Below are positions 26,440-38,960 of a stretch of DNA of 64,000 bases, piece after piece (within the stretch, counting starts at the first letter, position 1; each line of letters starts with the position of its first letter). Source of the DNA: Opisthocomus hoazin (lineage: Eukaryota; Chordata; Aves; Opisthocomiformes; Opisthocomidae); NCBI RefSeq assembly GCF_030867145.1, contig NC_134454.1, forward strand, positions 72,336,308-72,400,307, read 5' to 3'. Made by a program: the position numbers and the translations under genes. A model generated the notes under the pieces. It had not been told where the DNA came from, ran no database searches, and saw nothing but the letters and a program-made list of their open reading frames with translations.

Positions 26440-29430
26440 AAAATATTCTGAGGCTTCACAACAGACCTTTCATATTTTACTATTTATTTTACACACAATA
26501 CTGTAGCAGAATATTATTCTCTTTTAAAGAAAAAAGACTATTAGGGCAAAGTGGTTTTGTGACTAAAACTTCAGCACACAGAAATGTAGACACAGAACCT
26601 GTGTATCTGTCAAGATTGCAGTTGTACTCTACTTTTACAGGTATTTCCAATGAGAAACAAGAATGCTATTTTTGGTTTTGTAAGGGACTTCGGGGCAGAA
26701 CAACTGCTTGTGCTCAGTCACCTCTTCCTTGGGAACATCCAGTGGGTCCTGTTTCCAGGGAGGCGTTGTGTAAGATCATGTTTATAACCTATCATCCAGA
26801 GAGGAATGGGAATAGTGGCGAATCAGTGCTCTACCACTCTTGCTAAGAGCAACAGCTTCTGTCAGGCCTCACTGCCTGCACAGAAGGCGGCAATTTGCTG
26901 AAGATGTATGAACTGTAATGGTGACTGGTCACACCAGCATGTGGCTGCTCTCTTTCAGAGAATTTCTGACTGTTTCCCTACCTGTATTGGAACTCACCAG
27001 ATACAGCATTTATTGCACTGCTTTTGCTGTAGGGTGCTGAAGCACGATTCCTGCCTGCTCCAGACAGAGGCAGAGAAGTGCTGCTTCTGAGGGAAATAAC
27101 ATTCTGGTTTGCTTAATGAAATAAAAGTCTTCATGGAAATTTGTTTTACATGATACAGTCTTAGAAATACGACTGCATCAGACAGCAAAGGGATACATCA
27201 GGGTCAAATTCTGATTTATTCCCATCAAATTGTATTCAAACCAGTAGAACTGAGCAGTATGGAAATTAGAGTAGTAAGTCACCATCTGTCTCTAGTAGAT
27301 CCTGAGACACAGAGAAACTAGAATATATTTGATTGTGCAGTTTTATTTGAAATGGATCTCATTAGTCAGCACATTTCAGTAAACTTGCAGTCTAACGCAA
27401 CATGACAAAGAGTTAGTAGTGTCAGAACACTGACAAACGATGGAAACTCTAAGTACTTTTAAAAAGCAAACACTCTTTCCAAATGAGAGCACACAAGCTA
27501 GCTGAAAGAAGAATTGGCTACAAATTTATTTAATACTAAAGAACAGGAAAAACACTTTCAAGCCCCTAACAGCCTTGCAGCTTAGGTGGATTTCACTCGA
27601 TCCTTAATAAAGTATACATTGCCTCATACTCTGATATTCTGCTATATAATGACATATTGGGTAAAATCGCCAAACCTCAAACAGTCTTCCTATGGGAAAA
27701 TTCCTAACTTTTTCTTTATGACGTTGAATCTTGCTGGGGACAAGTAGGAAGAACATATTCATGATTAAGTGTAGGATAAGTTCTTTCAAAACATGTTTGG
27801 GGAGGGTTAGCTTAGTCATTAGACGTATGATATTTTCAGACATTCTGGATCAGATCTTCAAACCATGCTCCAACCTCTATGTGCTGTGGGTGTGGTACAA
27901 AAGACAAAAACGTGCCCTTGTAGGGCTCACTGTATCTCCATAAGCCCATGCTATGGATGTTGTGTATAAGCACAGAGCAGTGTACATAATCAAGGTAGAA
28001 TTAGAAAAGGAAGGAAAACTGCTATGATTTCCTCATTTGCTTCTATAACTCTGTTTTACATGACACTGAACTATTTTGTGGTGTAACTATTACATGCTCA
28101 TTAAAAATATGATCAGAATGAACAGATAATCCTTAAAATCTCATTTTTCTGGGAAGAAACATGATGTTGCTCTTGCCCATCCCAGTCTTTACATTTGTGG
28201 CTTGAGTTTTGAATGAATTATGGTGAAAATAAATCATTTATTTCCAAATGCAGCCAGATCTTTGTATTGACCACTTGCTCCCCAACACCACTTTCCATCA
28301 ATTTTTAAATGATCCAAGCAACAGTTTCCATTAAAAACCCTGGTGAGATTCTTTTTCACCCTCTGATACAAGTCTCCATTCCAAAGAGATTTCTCCTAAT
28401 ATTCACAGAGTCAGTTGCATTACAAATTGCAATTATTTTCCAAATTATACTTTCAGTATGCTTTTAGACAAGTCTGCTTGTCTAAAGCTGCTGGTACTTG
28501 ACTCACTCTGTAGAATTGAATAAAGCAAGGATTACCAAACTTAATTTGAAGAGATGAGAGTACCTCAGAGCTCTGTTCAAGGTCAAGTTCTTGCACAGGA
28601 ACTGCTCAGTTCTTCACACATTGCACTGAACAATTGCATATCAAGTATGAGTTTGGGAACCTCTCAATAAAACAGTGGTGTCCATGATAGAAATACGACA
28701 GGGAGTTTCTGATGAGGTCCAGAAGAGGAGACCATGTCTACTAGTACTCTAGGAAGAAACACAGTGGTTACTTACAGTATTTGAAGGGAAAATCTGGGAT
28801 TACAGCTGCTACAGATACAGATACTGTATTTTTAAAAATCATATAAAGAAATATTCACCTCTATCTTAGAAAACAGCTTCCCATAGATGCACTCAAAATG
28901 TTATCCATGTCCACCTTTCTCAAATATATGCCTCTTCCTCTGCAATCTCTTCTTCCTCATCCTCACAAAACACTTGGTCATGTCCTGCAGGTCAGCGTAT
29001 TCCGGCTATGTTGACAACAGGCAATACCAGAGAATAAGCTCAGAATCAGAGACTTGGAAAATATTGCTGAAAGGTGAGTCTTCTCTGTTTTCATGTTCTG
29101 GCTGCTCCAACTTGGCACCAGCTGGCGTAGGTTGCAGCTGTGGACAGATTGTGCAGATAGGCATCCATGTTCTCATATAGGCAGGCTATATACACTCTGC
29201 AGGCCAAAATTATACTTTAAAACCCCACCTGGAGACCAGCCGGAAGCTAGCAGAGTCCTGCGAACACTGGTCTTGTCTTCCCAGTGAGATACATTTCTTA
29301 GCGAGCAGAGGTGGCACTCTGATCAAGTCATAGTACAGACTAATGTATTTGTGTATAACACAGAGACCGTTGCAAGAACCTCAGTACCAGGACATGGATC
29401 ATGAGGGCAAGGTCCTCATTCAAAAGTAAT
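26440..29430. other. Gene-free region
   Basis: No coding exon, RNA gene or clear repeat is visible apart from a weak ancient-repeat hint near 27190-27245. Open frames are below 100 codons and unremarkable. Confidence 0.6.
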
Positions 29431-29675
29431 AATAGAACCATAAAATCATAGAATGGTTTGGGTTGGAAAGGACTGTACAGATCATCTAGTTTCAACACCC
29501 ATGCCACAGGCAAGGACACCTTCCGCCAGACCAGGTTGCTCCATCCAACCTGGCCTTGAACACTTCCAGGGAGGGGACAGCCACTCTGGGCAACTTGCTC
29601 AAGTGCCCCACCACCCTCACAGTAAAAAATCTCTTTCTTATATCTAATTGAATTCTACTCTTTTTTTAGGTTAAT
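29431..29675 (-). mobile_element. CR1 3'-end fragment in reverse orientation
   Basis: Read on the minus strand this is the CR1 3' end. The plus strand starts with AATAGAACCATAAAATCATA, the reverse complement of the tail. It continues with GAATGGTTTGGGTTGGAAAG, CATCTAGTTTCAACACCC, CAACCTGGCCTTGAACACTT and CTCTTTCTTATATCTAATTG. These are the usual CR1 3' UTR blocks. The inner boundary near 29665-29700 fades gradually. Confidence 0.95.
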
Positions 29676-30839
29676 AACAAACGTCTCACTGGAAAATGAT
29701 AGGGGAGTGTTGTGGGAAGCTTGCCTTCCACCTGCTGAGATGGGACCTAGCAGCAGTCAAAGCCTCCATAGCGTTTCCAGCTCGGCAGCCGGCAGACCCC
29801 CATTGAGCAGGGAGGGTACGAGCTCTGCCCGACCCGCTGGCAGCTTTCTCCAGCCTGCGGCATTGCCTCAGGCCTTGGGTGGGCTAAGCTGTGGCCAACA
29901 AGCTCTCGGCCGCTTCTCAGTCTCACCCACACACTGGGCAAGGCATTTGACAGCAGTGAGAAAGTTAAATGAGGCAGAAATTGAGGGTCCCCATTATCTC
30001 CCACATGACCTCCACCATGCCACTCTGACAGGGCTAGGAAGATGGAAACTGGACAGATCTTTCCTCCCATGGAGGTTCTGGGCGCCTTTGGGTTGGTGTT
30101 GCGAGCACACTGCAAACACCCTCCACAACGGCAGCCTTTCAAAAAGGGACTGAGACACCCAGCGTGAGGCTTGAGTGTGATTTAAGTGCTTAGACCCAAA
30201 GCTGAGTTCCTCACAACTTTGCTCAGCTGATGACCTGCCCCAGAGGAACCTGACTTCTGGAGAGGCCTCAGTTTTCTGTGTCGGAGTTTCTCAGACACCC
30301 ACAGCTCTACCTGCGCGTGTGCCCAGGCCTGCCTGTGCCTGACAGGGCACACACCTCAGATAAAGCCCGTCCTTCCATCAGACTCAGATCTTGAGCCCTC
30401 ATACTCTCATGTCCTCTCTCCAGTCTTCCCTGTGCTGCACAATAGCTTCAATGGGCAGGATGGAGACACCCTGAGACATACATAGACACATGCATGCACA
30501 CACACACACACACAGACACATAGGGCTGCCTTGGCTGGGGGAGGGACGCATGGCTGCATCCCCTCAGGCATGGAGGGAATCTGAAACCAGGTCTGTCACG
30601 TCCTGAGTAAACGCTGAAACCACTGATAGCTTCTAGAGCAGGGGGAGCTACTGCTCCAGCCATCTTCTGAAAGCTAAAAATGATACCTTGCATCCCTCAA
30701 ATGAAAAAAAAAGAAAAAAAAAAAAAAAGAAAGGACATAAGTGCCCGTTGCTAAAAAAGGGCCTGGGCTGTAAATTCTGAAAGGAGAGAGATGACTTCTA
30801 GTAGCACGGGGGCCTACACCCTGAAGAAGAGCAGCATTT

Positions 30840-31650
30840 GCTCTTCCCTCTGACTGATGAGCAGCAGCTGTTTCCCTGCAGACCCCGCTCAGGAGTGCTC
30901 AGCTCTCCCCGTCCACACAGGGAGCCTGCGCTCCTTTACGGACCCGCGTGTCCAAAAGCAGCTGTTGCAGCACGCACCCAGCCCCGCCGACGCTCACCGC
31001 GCGAGGGTGGGAAGCGCTTGCTGCCTCCCGAGCTCTGGCCGCGGTGCAGGCTCTCTGTCACACCGAGCACGGCACCAGGGCGGAGCTGCGTCTCCTCTGC
31101 AGGCAGAGCGGCAGTGGCCTGCCACAGCCCCAGCCTGCACCCCCTCACAAGCCCTGCGCTCGGGTGGGATGCCTTTCCCATCACGGGCTTTGCACGGCGA
31201 GTGCCACGTGCTCGGTCTCATGTCCCAGCTTTTTGGACAGAGGTCCACGCCGCGTCACGACGTGCGTGCGCGGATCCTGTGCCGACTGAGGGGACGGAGG
31301 GGGCCCAGGTGAAGCCTCGCCCAGGCCGGCTGCAACGTCCTGCCCGTAGCTGGGGCCGCACCGCCGGAAAGAGAGCCGCCCATGCTGGAGGCAGGGCCGA
31401 GGAGTGTGGGAACCCGGGCGAGGAGCCGGCCAGGGCCAGGCTCTCCCACATCTGGAAACTTCCAGGTCATGGCCTGAGCTGTGTGGGGAGGGGGAAGAGC
31501 GGCGATGCATTAAGGCAAGGGCGGGCAGCCGCGCTCCTGAGAACAGGAAAGTTTCAGCTCCCAGCCCCGGCCTCCCTGCAACAGCTCTGGAGGGGCTTTC
31601 GTCCAGACAGAGAAAGCCTTGACTGAAACACAAGCCCGAGTCTCCCCTGT
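30840..31650. other. GC-rich, CpG-containing block with overlapping non-coding frames
   Basis: This 0.8-kb block is markedly richer in G, C and CpG than its surroundings, so it may be a small CpG island. Long open frames occur on both strands at once, including a 262-codon plus-strand frame at 30838-31626 and a 150-codon minus-strand frame at 31181-31633. The plus-strand frame opens with TTG rather than ATG, has no recognised domain and is rich in Arg, Pro and Ala. That pattern is expected when stop codons are scarce because of GC content. An unannotated promoter or lncRNA exon is possible but unsupported. Confidence 0.5.
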
Positions 31651-32159
31651 AAGCTCTGCAGACCGACTACCGATACTTCATTTCAGCTGTAACAAAGACA
31701 TGAGGAAGTTCGTCGGAGACGCCTGATCTCTATCCATCATCGAGAGATCAGCTCTCTTTGTGGTCAGTGCCTCTTCCTGTGCAGACGTGAATCTGAGGCA
31801 GCTCCATGCTTTAGGAGCTATTCTGTCACAACTTTTTTCAGCTAGGGGCTACTAGGAAGAGAGTACCTATCTAACCGTCCGTGCCAAGGACTCCTCAGCC
31901 CGTCTCAAAGACGCTGGGAACCATCCCTTCCCAGAGGAGCCCTGCTGCCTCTCGCTAGCGGCGAGCTCTGTCGCGAGCCCACGAGAGGCTGGACTGCACC
32001 ATGGAACAAGGGCTTCAATACCAGAAAGCGTTATCAGGGAGTCACAGGCTCTGTGTCGTGTCACAGGTAGACATGAACCGCCTCCATCCTCCCGTTTTCT
32101 CTCCCACATTGCCCTTACAATTGCGTTTACCACTCTGCTGCCCCTGAGAGTTTCACTGA

Positions 32160-32430
32160 CCTAATTGAAAGCACTAATTATTTGTTCTTTTTAGACTCCA
32201 CAAAAGTCCATACCTCCCCAAATTCTCTTCACTTTTATCCCCAAAGAAGAAATTCCTTAGAACATTAAAACAAAAAAAAAGTATAAAACAATCATTAACT
32301 AAAGGGCAATTCAGATTCACACCATTTGACTAAGACACATGATGAAGAATTGCAGCAGATGACTCACCATACTTCACTCATCATCAGCTGGTTAAATTTT
32401 TGCATTCTCTGCTTGATCAACAGCTGCTTT
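32160..32430. promoter_or_regulatory. Candidate cis element: homeodomain cores plus two CAGCTG E-boxes
   Basis: TAATTG (32162-32167) and TAATTA (32175-32180), the latter running into a FOX-like TATTTGTTC, are followed by two CAGCTG E-boxes at 32385-32390 and 32421-32426. The second is next to TTTAATGG. Such combinations are common in neural and endocrine enhancers, but the evidence is motif presence only. Confidence 0.22.
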
Positions 32431-35399
32431 AATGGCTATCTTTGGTCCAGTAGTATATTCAAATGTATATCAAGACTAAAAATATTTTCTGAAATGTAAG
32501 TTATAGAGTTACCTTGCTAAATAGTTGAAGGCAAATAAAGCTCTTAAAGATTGAATATATTGTTCTACTAACTGTAATAATCAGCCAGATTTTTCACCCT
32601 GTGGTACAAGACTTTCAGTTTTCAGGCTTTTTTTCATCCAGACTCAGTCCTTCCAGCATAAACGTTGTACTGCTGATTGCGATGCTGCTACTTGTCATGC
32701 TATTTCATTCTTAATTCCCATTTTTTCTCTGAGACACTTACTGAACGAAGAGACCAAATTGTCCTGTGGAAGTTAGCAACAATTTTGCCATAGAAACCGG
32801 AAGAAGTGCATCATTGAAAAATTATTTTGTGGGAATTTAGCATCCATGAGACACAAGGCTTTATGTCTGTATTAGCCCGTTATTACCATAGAGTATCATT
32901 AACATCATCATGTTATTTTATTTACTATTATTGGCCACACTGGTTACAGCATTGCTCTAAGGACCTGTGAGGAGCATGGCCTGTTGTATTAGGCACTGCA
33001 CAACTGTGGATGAGCTGTGAGCACCCTCAGATTAATCCCTGCTTGAGTGACCTCATGATTTCAGAAGGAAATGTGTTTTCATAAGCAAAACCTTCACCAG
33101 CAAAAATGGTAAACTGACAAAGAATAATTTTGATTTTATAGTTGTAAGAGACAGTATTTGCCTTTCTTCTGGGCTTCTTTTTTTTTCTGTGATGATGATA
33201 TGGTAAGTTAAATTAAAACTGCAAACACATTTCCCTAATATAATCAGTTTTGAAGAGCAAACCTACTGCTGAACCAAGATCCCAAATGGTGAAATTTCAC
33301 TTCCAGGACTGCTTTAATGAGCAGTTCTTCTGCTATGAAGCACCTCATAATAGTACTGTTACCACAAAGAAATATGATATGTGGTGGTCATTGCAAAGGT
33401 CTAAATGGTCTTGTCTTTGCCACTATATAATTGGCAGACATTGCTGACTTTGAAATGGGATGAGGTCAACAGAATAGAGGACACATGACTCTCTTAAAGT
33501 CCACTGGGGCTTTACTCAGAAAAAACCACTGACATTAGGGCACAAAACAGTAGTGCTTACAGGAATGACAGGCAAAGATGCCTTGACAACTACTTCATTA
33601 GAAGAAAAACAGTGAACCACAAGAACAGAGATTTAAAAGCCAGCATTTAAAAAATGTGATGCAGAAGACGCATCTAATGTCTGGAATATACTGCTCCTGT
33701 ATGAACACTGGCAGTTAGTTGTTTCCCTAGTTTACACTGACCAGTAAGGCAGTAAGATCTCAAACCAATACTGGACTAAACCACTTTCATTTAAAGTGAT
33801 ACAACAGTTTGAGGTCTCTGTCCACCCAGTGCTCAATCCTGCTCATCCTGACTGAATGATCAAAACTACTCATGGTGTTCAGCCAAAAAAGGCACAGCCC
33901 TGAATAAGGTTGCTCAAATAACTAAAAAAAGCTCTAACCTTTCTAGTGCTAAAATTACAAAATTCTTGCTGTGAAAGAAGAATCTTTGAAAATGAAAAAT
34001 AATTATTACTATCAGTTCAATCTCACGTAAGGAAGCCCTGTATCTTCAGCACACCTCAAATGCCACTGACTGTGCTGTTTGTGAAGTTTGGGACCACTCT
34101 TCAACAGCCAGTTGGGCAGCCTGTGCCTGGCTCAGAACGAGCCTGAGTTTCAGTCATGCTGGTAAGGCCAAATTCTGCAAAACCTTCCTTGCTTCATATC
34201 ATGAAGGTGAAATACATGTAACTTAGAACTGCAGAGCTGGTGTGAGGCTAATTCTGTTATGTTTTTTTGCTAAGAGTTCTCTCCTGTAAAATACAAAGTA
34301 CTTTGTACGTCATCTCCTACCCCAGAATTAACAATGTATGAAATTTCCTTTAGGCAGCAATAAGCAAGACACGAGTGGCTGTTTTATTTTATAATATTCT
34401 GTACATTCGGATGAGCTGTTAGCTCCTGTTTCTGAATACCACACCAAGCAAGATGCTTTTACTGATGCACCGATAGCTTAAGAGGGTTTTTCTCTCACAA
34501 CAGAAAATTATGCAATCATTTAAGGTCGATTAGGGAAAAAAAAATTATGGTGGTGGAAAACAAATTACTTTTTTCCCTACAAAATCACAGCACTGGTTTT
34601 ACATTCACATGTCTAGAGGATTTCTGCTACTAACTTCAGCGAGAATTGGACTTGAGCCTGCGGAGCTATGCATTCCTGCTTCACTAGAGGTTAGAAGCAA
34701 ATTTTTCACTACCTTCACATAAGGCCCTGTGTAAACTAAGAAGTTTGCTCCTGCAATTCGTGATTCACTGGAGTGGTCTAATATCGATTACTTCAGATTA
34801 CTTACAGTAAGCTCACCGAGGACTAGGACCTCAGTTTCTGTCTACAGGTTGGGGAAAAAATGTTTGGGCTCCACATATTCGAGTATTTTTTTAAGCGTCA
34901 TATATATTGTAAGATCTTCTACATATCACCATATTTTTGTAAAAAAGGTTAATTTATGGGCTGTCGTTAAAACCTTCATAAACTTTTCAAGTTAATTCCC
35001 ACCATATTTTACTTTATCATGCACAGTGACACGTCAGTATTATCTCTATATACCTGCTGAGTTTAACACTTTTCAAACAACACCTTGTATTTGTGACAGT
35101 TAAAAATAAACATGAAGTTTTACCCATGAGAAAAAAAAAAAAAAGAGGAGTACCAGGATCATGGTTAAGATTCCTTTTCTAGGGAAACGTTGCTCTCTTG
35201 ATCCTGAATTCCCTGTGTTATTGGGGATATGAAATGGTTTAAATGTGTTCGATGGAAAATTATTACAAAACCTTTGCAAAACAATCTGCTCTGTACACGA
35301 AGAAAATCGCAACTGCACATCTAGAAAACAGCACTCAGCCGCAAACCACAAGCGTTCTAAACTGCGCAAAGAGTCCTAGCCACTGGCAAATTTCGTATT

Positions 35400-38300
35400 T
35401 CCACATTAGCAGACTCCACGGCAACCTCCGCCGCGAGCAGCGCATCCGCGCATCGCGGTTGCCGGCGATCCGCTCGCTCCCTTCCAGGCGGGGACACCAC
35501 GGCCCCGAGCTCGGCCTGGGACCGCCACCGGGGGCTGGGGGAGGGGGGGGTACCGGCCGGCAGCGGGGGGAGAGCAGGGCGGCGGAGGGGCTCACGCACT
35601 GCTCGGGAACCTCCAAACCCACCTCCCGCCCGGCGCCATGGGGGAGCCTGAAAGCTCGAGAAAACGAACGAATAAATAGACAGAGTGGCATCCCACTAAA
35701 AAGGTGCCTCTTTCTCCCTACTTTCCAGAACGCTGCTTGCTACCAAGTTAAATGCTTTTATTGATCCCGTCCGCCTCGAACAAGCTTTACAGCTTGCAGT
35801 ATCCACAAACCCGGCATAAAGGGACTAATACCGAAGGCAGTTTTCTGCTCCCAGAGAAGATCTCGTATCTCAGCTGACTTCCTCCCTCTTAATTGATTCG
35901 CTTCGACCATCCCTTAACGTTGGCGAGCATGAGTGAGTTTGGATATTTCTCCCCGTTTCATGCAAACCTTCCGCTGGAAAAAAAAAAATAAAATAAATAA
36001 AATAAATACTAATAGCGGCGAAGACACGCGGAGGGGGGGACGGACACGAGACACCAAAACCCGTCTCTCCTGACCCCGGCGGGGGTCGAGTGCCCGCTGC
36101 CACATCCCGCGGCGGGGGTGGCCCCTCGGTGCCGTGGGGAGGGGGTGCTGGGTCGGCGAGCGGCGGGCCGTGCCCTGCGCCGAGCCGCCCGCCCGCCGGT
36201 CGCTGCTGCCCGGGGGCCGGGGGGGGGGGCAGGCCCGGGAACAACAAAGCGGGCTGTAAAGGCTCCAGGTGGTGTGTGTATTTGTTGTGCTGTCTGCGAG
36301 GTGCGGTGGCTCCCCGGCCCTGGCAGATCCCAGCGCTGCTGTGGACATTAAGAAAAGTCTCTTTCGGCTGATCCCAAAGCCAGATAAGGAGCCGCCGAGC
36401 CACCAGCTCTGTCTAGACTCCGGACCTCACAAGTCAAACGGGTTGTTTGGATTAGCCTTGGAGATCTACCGACCTGAACAGCCCTCCTAAAGAAAAGCCG
36501 CAGTAACGCCCTGCTTTCCTCTTCCCATCGCCGCCCGAGGTCTGCCCGGAGATAGGAGCCGAGCTCTGCTCTGGTCCCTGCCATCTATTTCTGGATAGCT
36601 TTCCCGCCCTCTCTCTCTCCCACAAACGCACCTTGCCCTGTTTTGTCTGCCGGGAGAAAAGGGAAAGAAAATTTAAAAAAAAAGAAAAAAAAAAAAAAGG
36701 CAAAGAGACCCTCCAGCAAAAATCCTACTTTTGCGACCTTCCTCTCTCCCTCCGCCGCGCCTCCCGGGGAGAGCCGGGGTTGCCGGTAACGGGCCCGGCG
36801 GCCGGGCCCCCGCCCCGGTGCTGCCGGTGCCGGGAGAGGTGCGCTCCCCCTCCGCCCCCCCCCCAGCCGCCCTTCCCCGGCCCCGGGGGGTGCCGCAGCG
36901 CTGGTGCGGCGGTGCTCGGCCGCGGAGAGGAAACTCGGCCAAACTCCGGCTGGGCAGCAGGCTGACGGCAAAGCCGCATCTCCCTGGAGATGCGGGAGGC
37001 TCGGGGACAGGCGTCGATTAATTTCACACCCCTTTCCCCTGGCTAACGGCGGCAGATGCCGTGCGATGCGGAAAGCTCGGTCACGCAGGCGAGCCCCCCC
37101 CCCCCCGCCTGTACCCCCCCCCGGTGCCTGCCTCCTCGGGAGCTGGCTTCTCCGCCCGCACTTCACAAGTCCCGGGAGGTGAGGAGTGATCCTCCGGCAG
37201 GACCGGCAAGCTGGGAGCTGTTAAGTTTATGTTTGTGGCGCCTGAGCTCAAACAGTCATTCAGTGGCTTGCTCTGTTATCGAGAAAACAACAATCAGGAA
37301 CAATCAGTAAACAGGATCTCTTCCCAGCCCCTTTATTAACTACTTACAGCTCCGCCGGGGCACGCAGAGCGCCCAGCAGCCGCCCCTCGCACCGCAAAAC
37401 GCTGCCGGCGGTTCGGGAGTGCGGGGGGGAGGGGAAGGGGGCGAGAGCGGGTGGGTGCCCGCAGAGCCCGCCCGGCACCGGGGACCCTCAGCCCGCCCCG
37501 GGTCCCGCTCCGGCGCCGTCCCGGGCGCTGCGCTGGGGCAACGGCGGCCCGAGGGCCCGCAAGGCGCGGGGGGGGTTCCCTCGTTCCTTCCCCGCTGCCC
37601 ACTGCTGGGCGAGCCGAGGTGGGTTTGTTCAGAGATGTGTGTGTACGCACGTACGTAAAGGCAAGCACTTACTGTCGAGATGCTCGACCGACGTCAGCGC
37701 TGGAATTCGTGTCCCCGGCTCCTGCGTCTGACTGCCGCACTGGCTGGGGGTGCCGAGAGCTAATTAACCTGGCGCAAATACTGAAATGAGAGTTTGAATA
37801 TCGGTCTCTGTGCGTGCAGACAGAATTCGAGGAGAAACTGCGGCGGGCTTTACCAGACCCCATTTGATGTCGTTAAGAGAGGCTGCGGCAAGCAGCAAGC
37901 CGGCCATCCTGGGGACTGCTAACCGCCCTCCCCGCCCGCCCCGGGGACAGGGAGAGGAGCAGGGGCACCGCCGGGACCCGCACTTCTGAAGAGGACGTCT
38001 GCTGCCGCTCCACCAGCCCCGCTGCCCGAGCTCGGGAAGGGTGGGTGCTCACCCGAGGACTCCGGGGGGCTCCGCCCGAAAGCCGGTGTCTCCTGACCCC
38101 GCGGCGGGCAGCGCTCGGCGTTTTAGGGGGGGCGGAGGAAGCGTGCCACCAGCACATGAAATGGGAAAGGGAACCAAAGGCCGTAAGAGAGCCCCCTCCG
38201 CCCCGAGAAAAAAAAAAAAACCACACCTGAAAAATAATAAATCTTGAAGTAAGACTTAGTTTGTCTAACTGGAGTTTAGCGGGGGGAGGCTACTGGGCGA

Positions 38301-38960
38301 CGCCGGCGCCGCAGCTCTGCGCGGGGGGGTGGGGGGGTGTCGGGCCGGGGGGCAGCGGGGAACACCGTGCGGCCGCCGCAGAAGACACCGGAGCCCCCCG
38401 GGGTGGCGGGGACAGGGGAGGGGGTGCAGGCCCTGCGTGGGGGTGCCCGGCGGTGGGGGCGGGGTCCTGCGCGCCTCGAGCGGGGATCGATGCCGCCCGC
38501 AGCAGAACCGAGGGGCCGGGGGGGGCTGCGGTCCCGCCGAGGTGGGCGGCCCCGTGGGTGTCGGGCAGCACGGTGTCCCCTCCGCCGGGGGCCCGGCCCC
38601 CGACCCGCCGCTGATCTCGGCGGGAGGGGGCGACGAGACCGCGGGTCGCTCCCCTGCGGGGTCACCCGAGCCCCGCGCCTCCCCCACCCACGCGTGAGCT
38701 GCCGAGCGGCAAAAGGCGACCGCAAAGGCCCCGGTGTTGCCCTGACCTTACGGGTTTTCAGCGCCAATTAGAGACACCCCTCCCACCCCCCCACCCCCCC
38801 CGGACCTGAGACTCGGTCTCCAAACCCGCCGTCTCCCCCCGCTCCCGCCGGTAAGAGGGGCTCAAGCGACTTACAGGTCAGACCACCGGGCAGAAATGAC
38901 ACCCCTGCTCCCTCCCGCCCCCCGACGCGCCGCACCGAGCCTCTGGTCCTGCGTGAAAGC
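35400..38960. promoter_or_regulatory. Large CpG-rich island downstream of ISL1
   Basis: About 3.5 kb is strongly GC- and CpG-rich, with many CCGCC, GCGG and long G or C runs. The flanks (34-35 kb and 39-40 kb) are AT-rich. It starts about 2.4 kb past the ISL1 stop codon. Numerous open frames appear on both strands, none with a recognised domain, so they are treated as GC-content artefacts. CpG islands around and beyond developmental transcription-factor genes often carry Polycomb marks or start noncoding transcripts. Either role here would be inference. A short AATAA-type repeat interrupts it at about 35979-36009. Confidence 0.7.

Larger units (their letters stand above)
29676..35399. other. 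Gene-free region with a GC-rich block and motif clusters
   Basis: It contains a CA microsatellite at about 30495-30514, an A-rich tract at 30703-30738, a GC-rich block at about 30840-31650 and a homeodomain/E-box motif cluster at 32160-32430. The remainder is AT-rich. No exon is supported. Confidence 0.6.

Noticed and set aside
30838..31626. 262-codon plus-strand frame in the GC-rich block
   Set aside because: It opens with TTG, is compositionally biased, and competes with equally long frames on the opposite strand; stop codons are simply rare here.
35335..38771. Many 80-190 codon frames on both strands of the downstream CpG island
   Set aside because: All are Pro/Arg/Gly/Ala-rich products of GC content, mutually overlapping, without known motifs or splice-linked partners.
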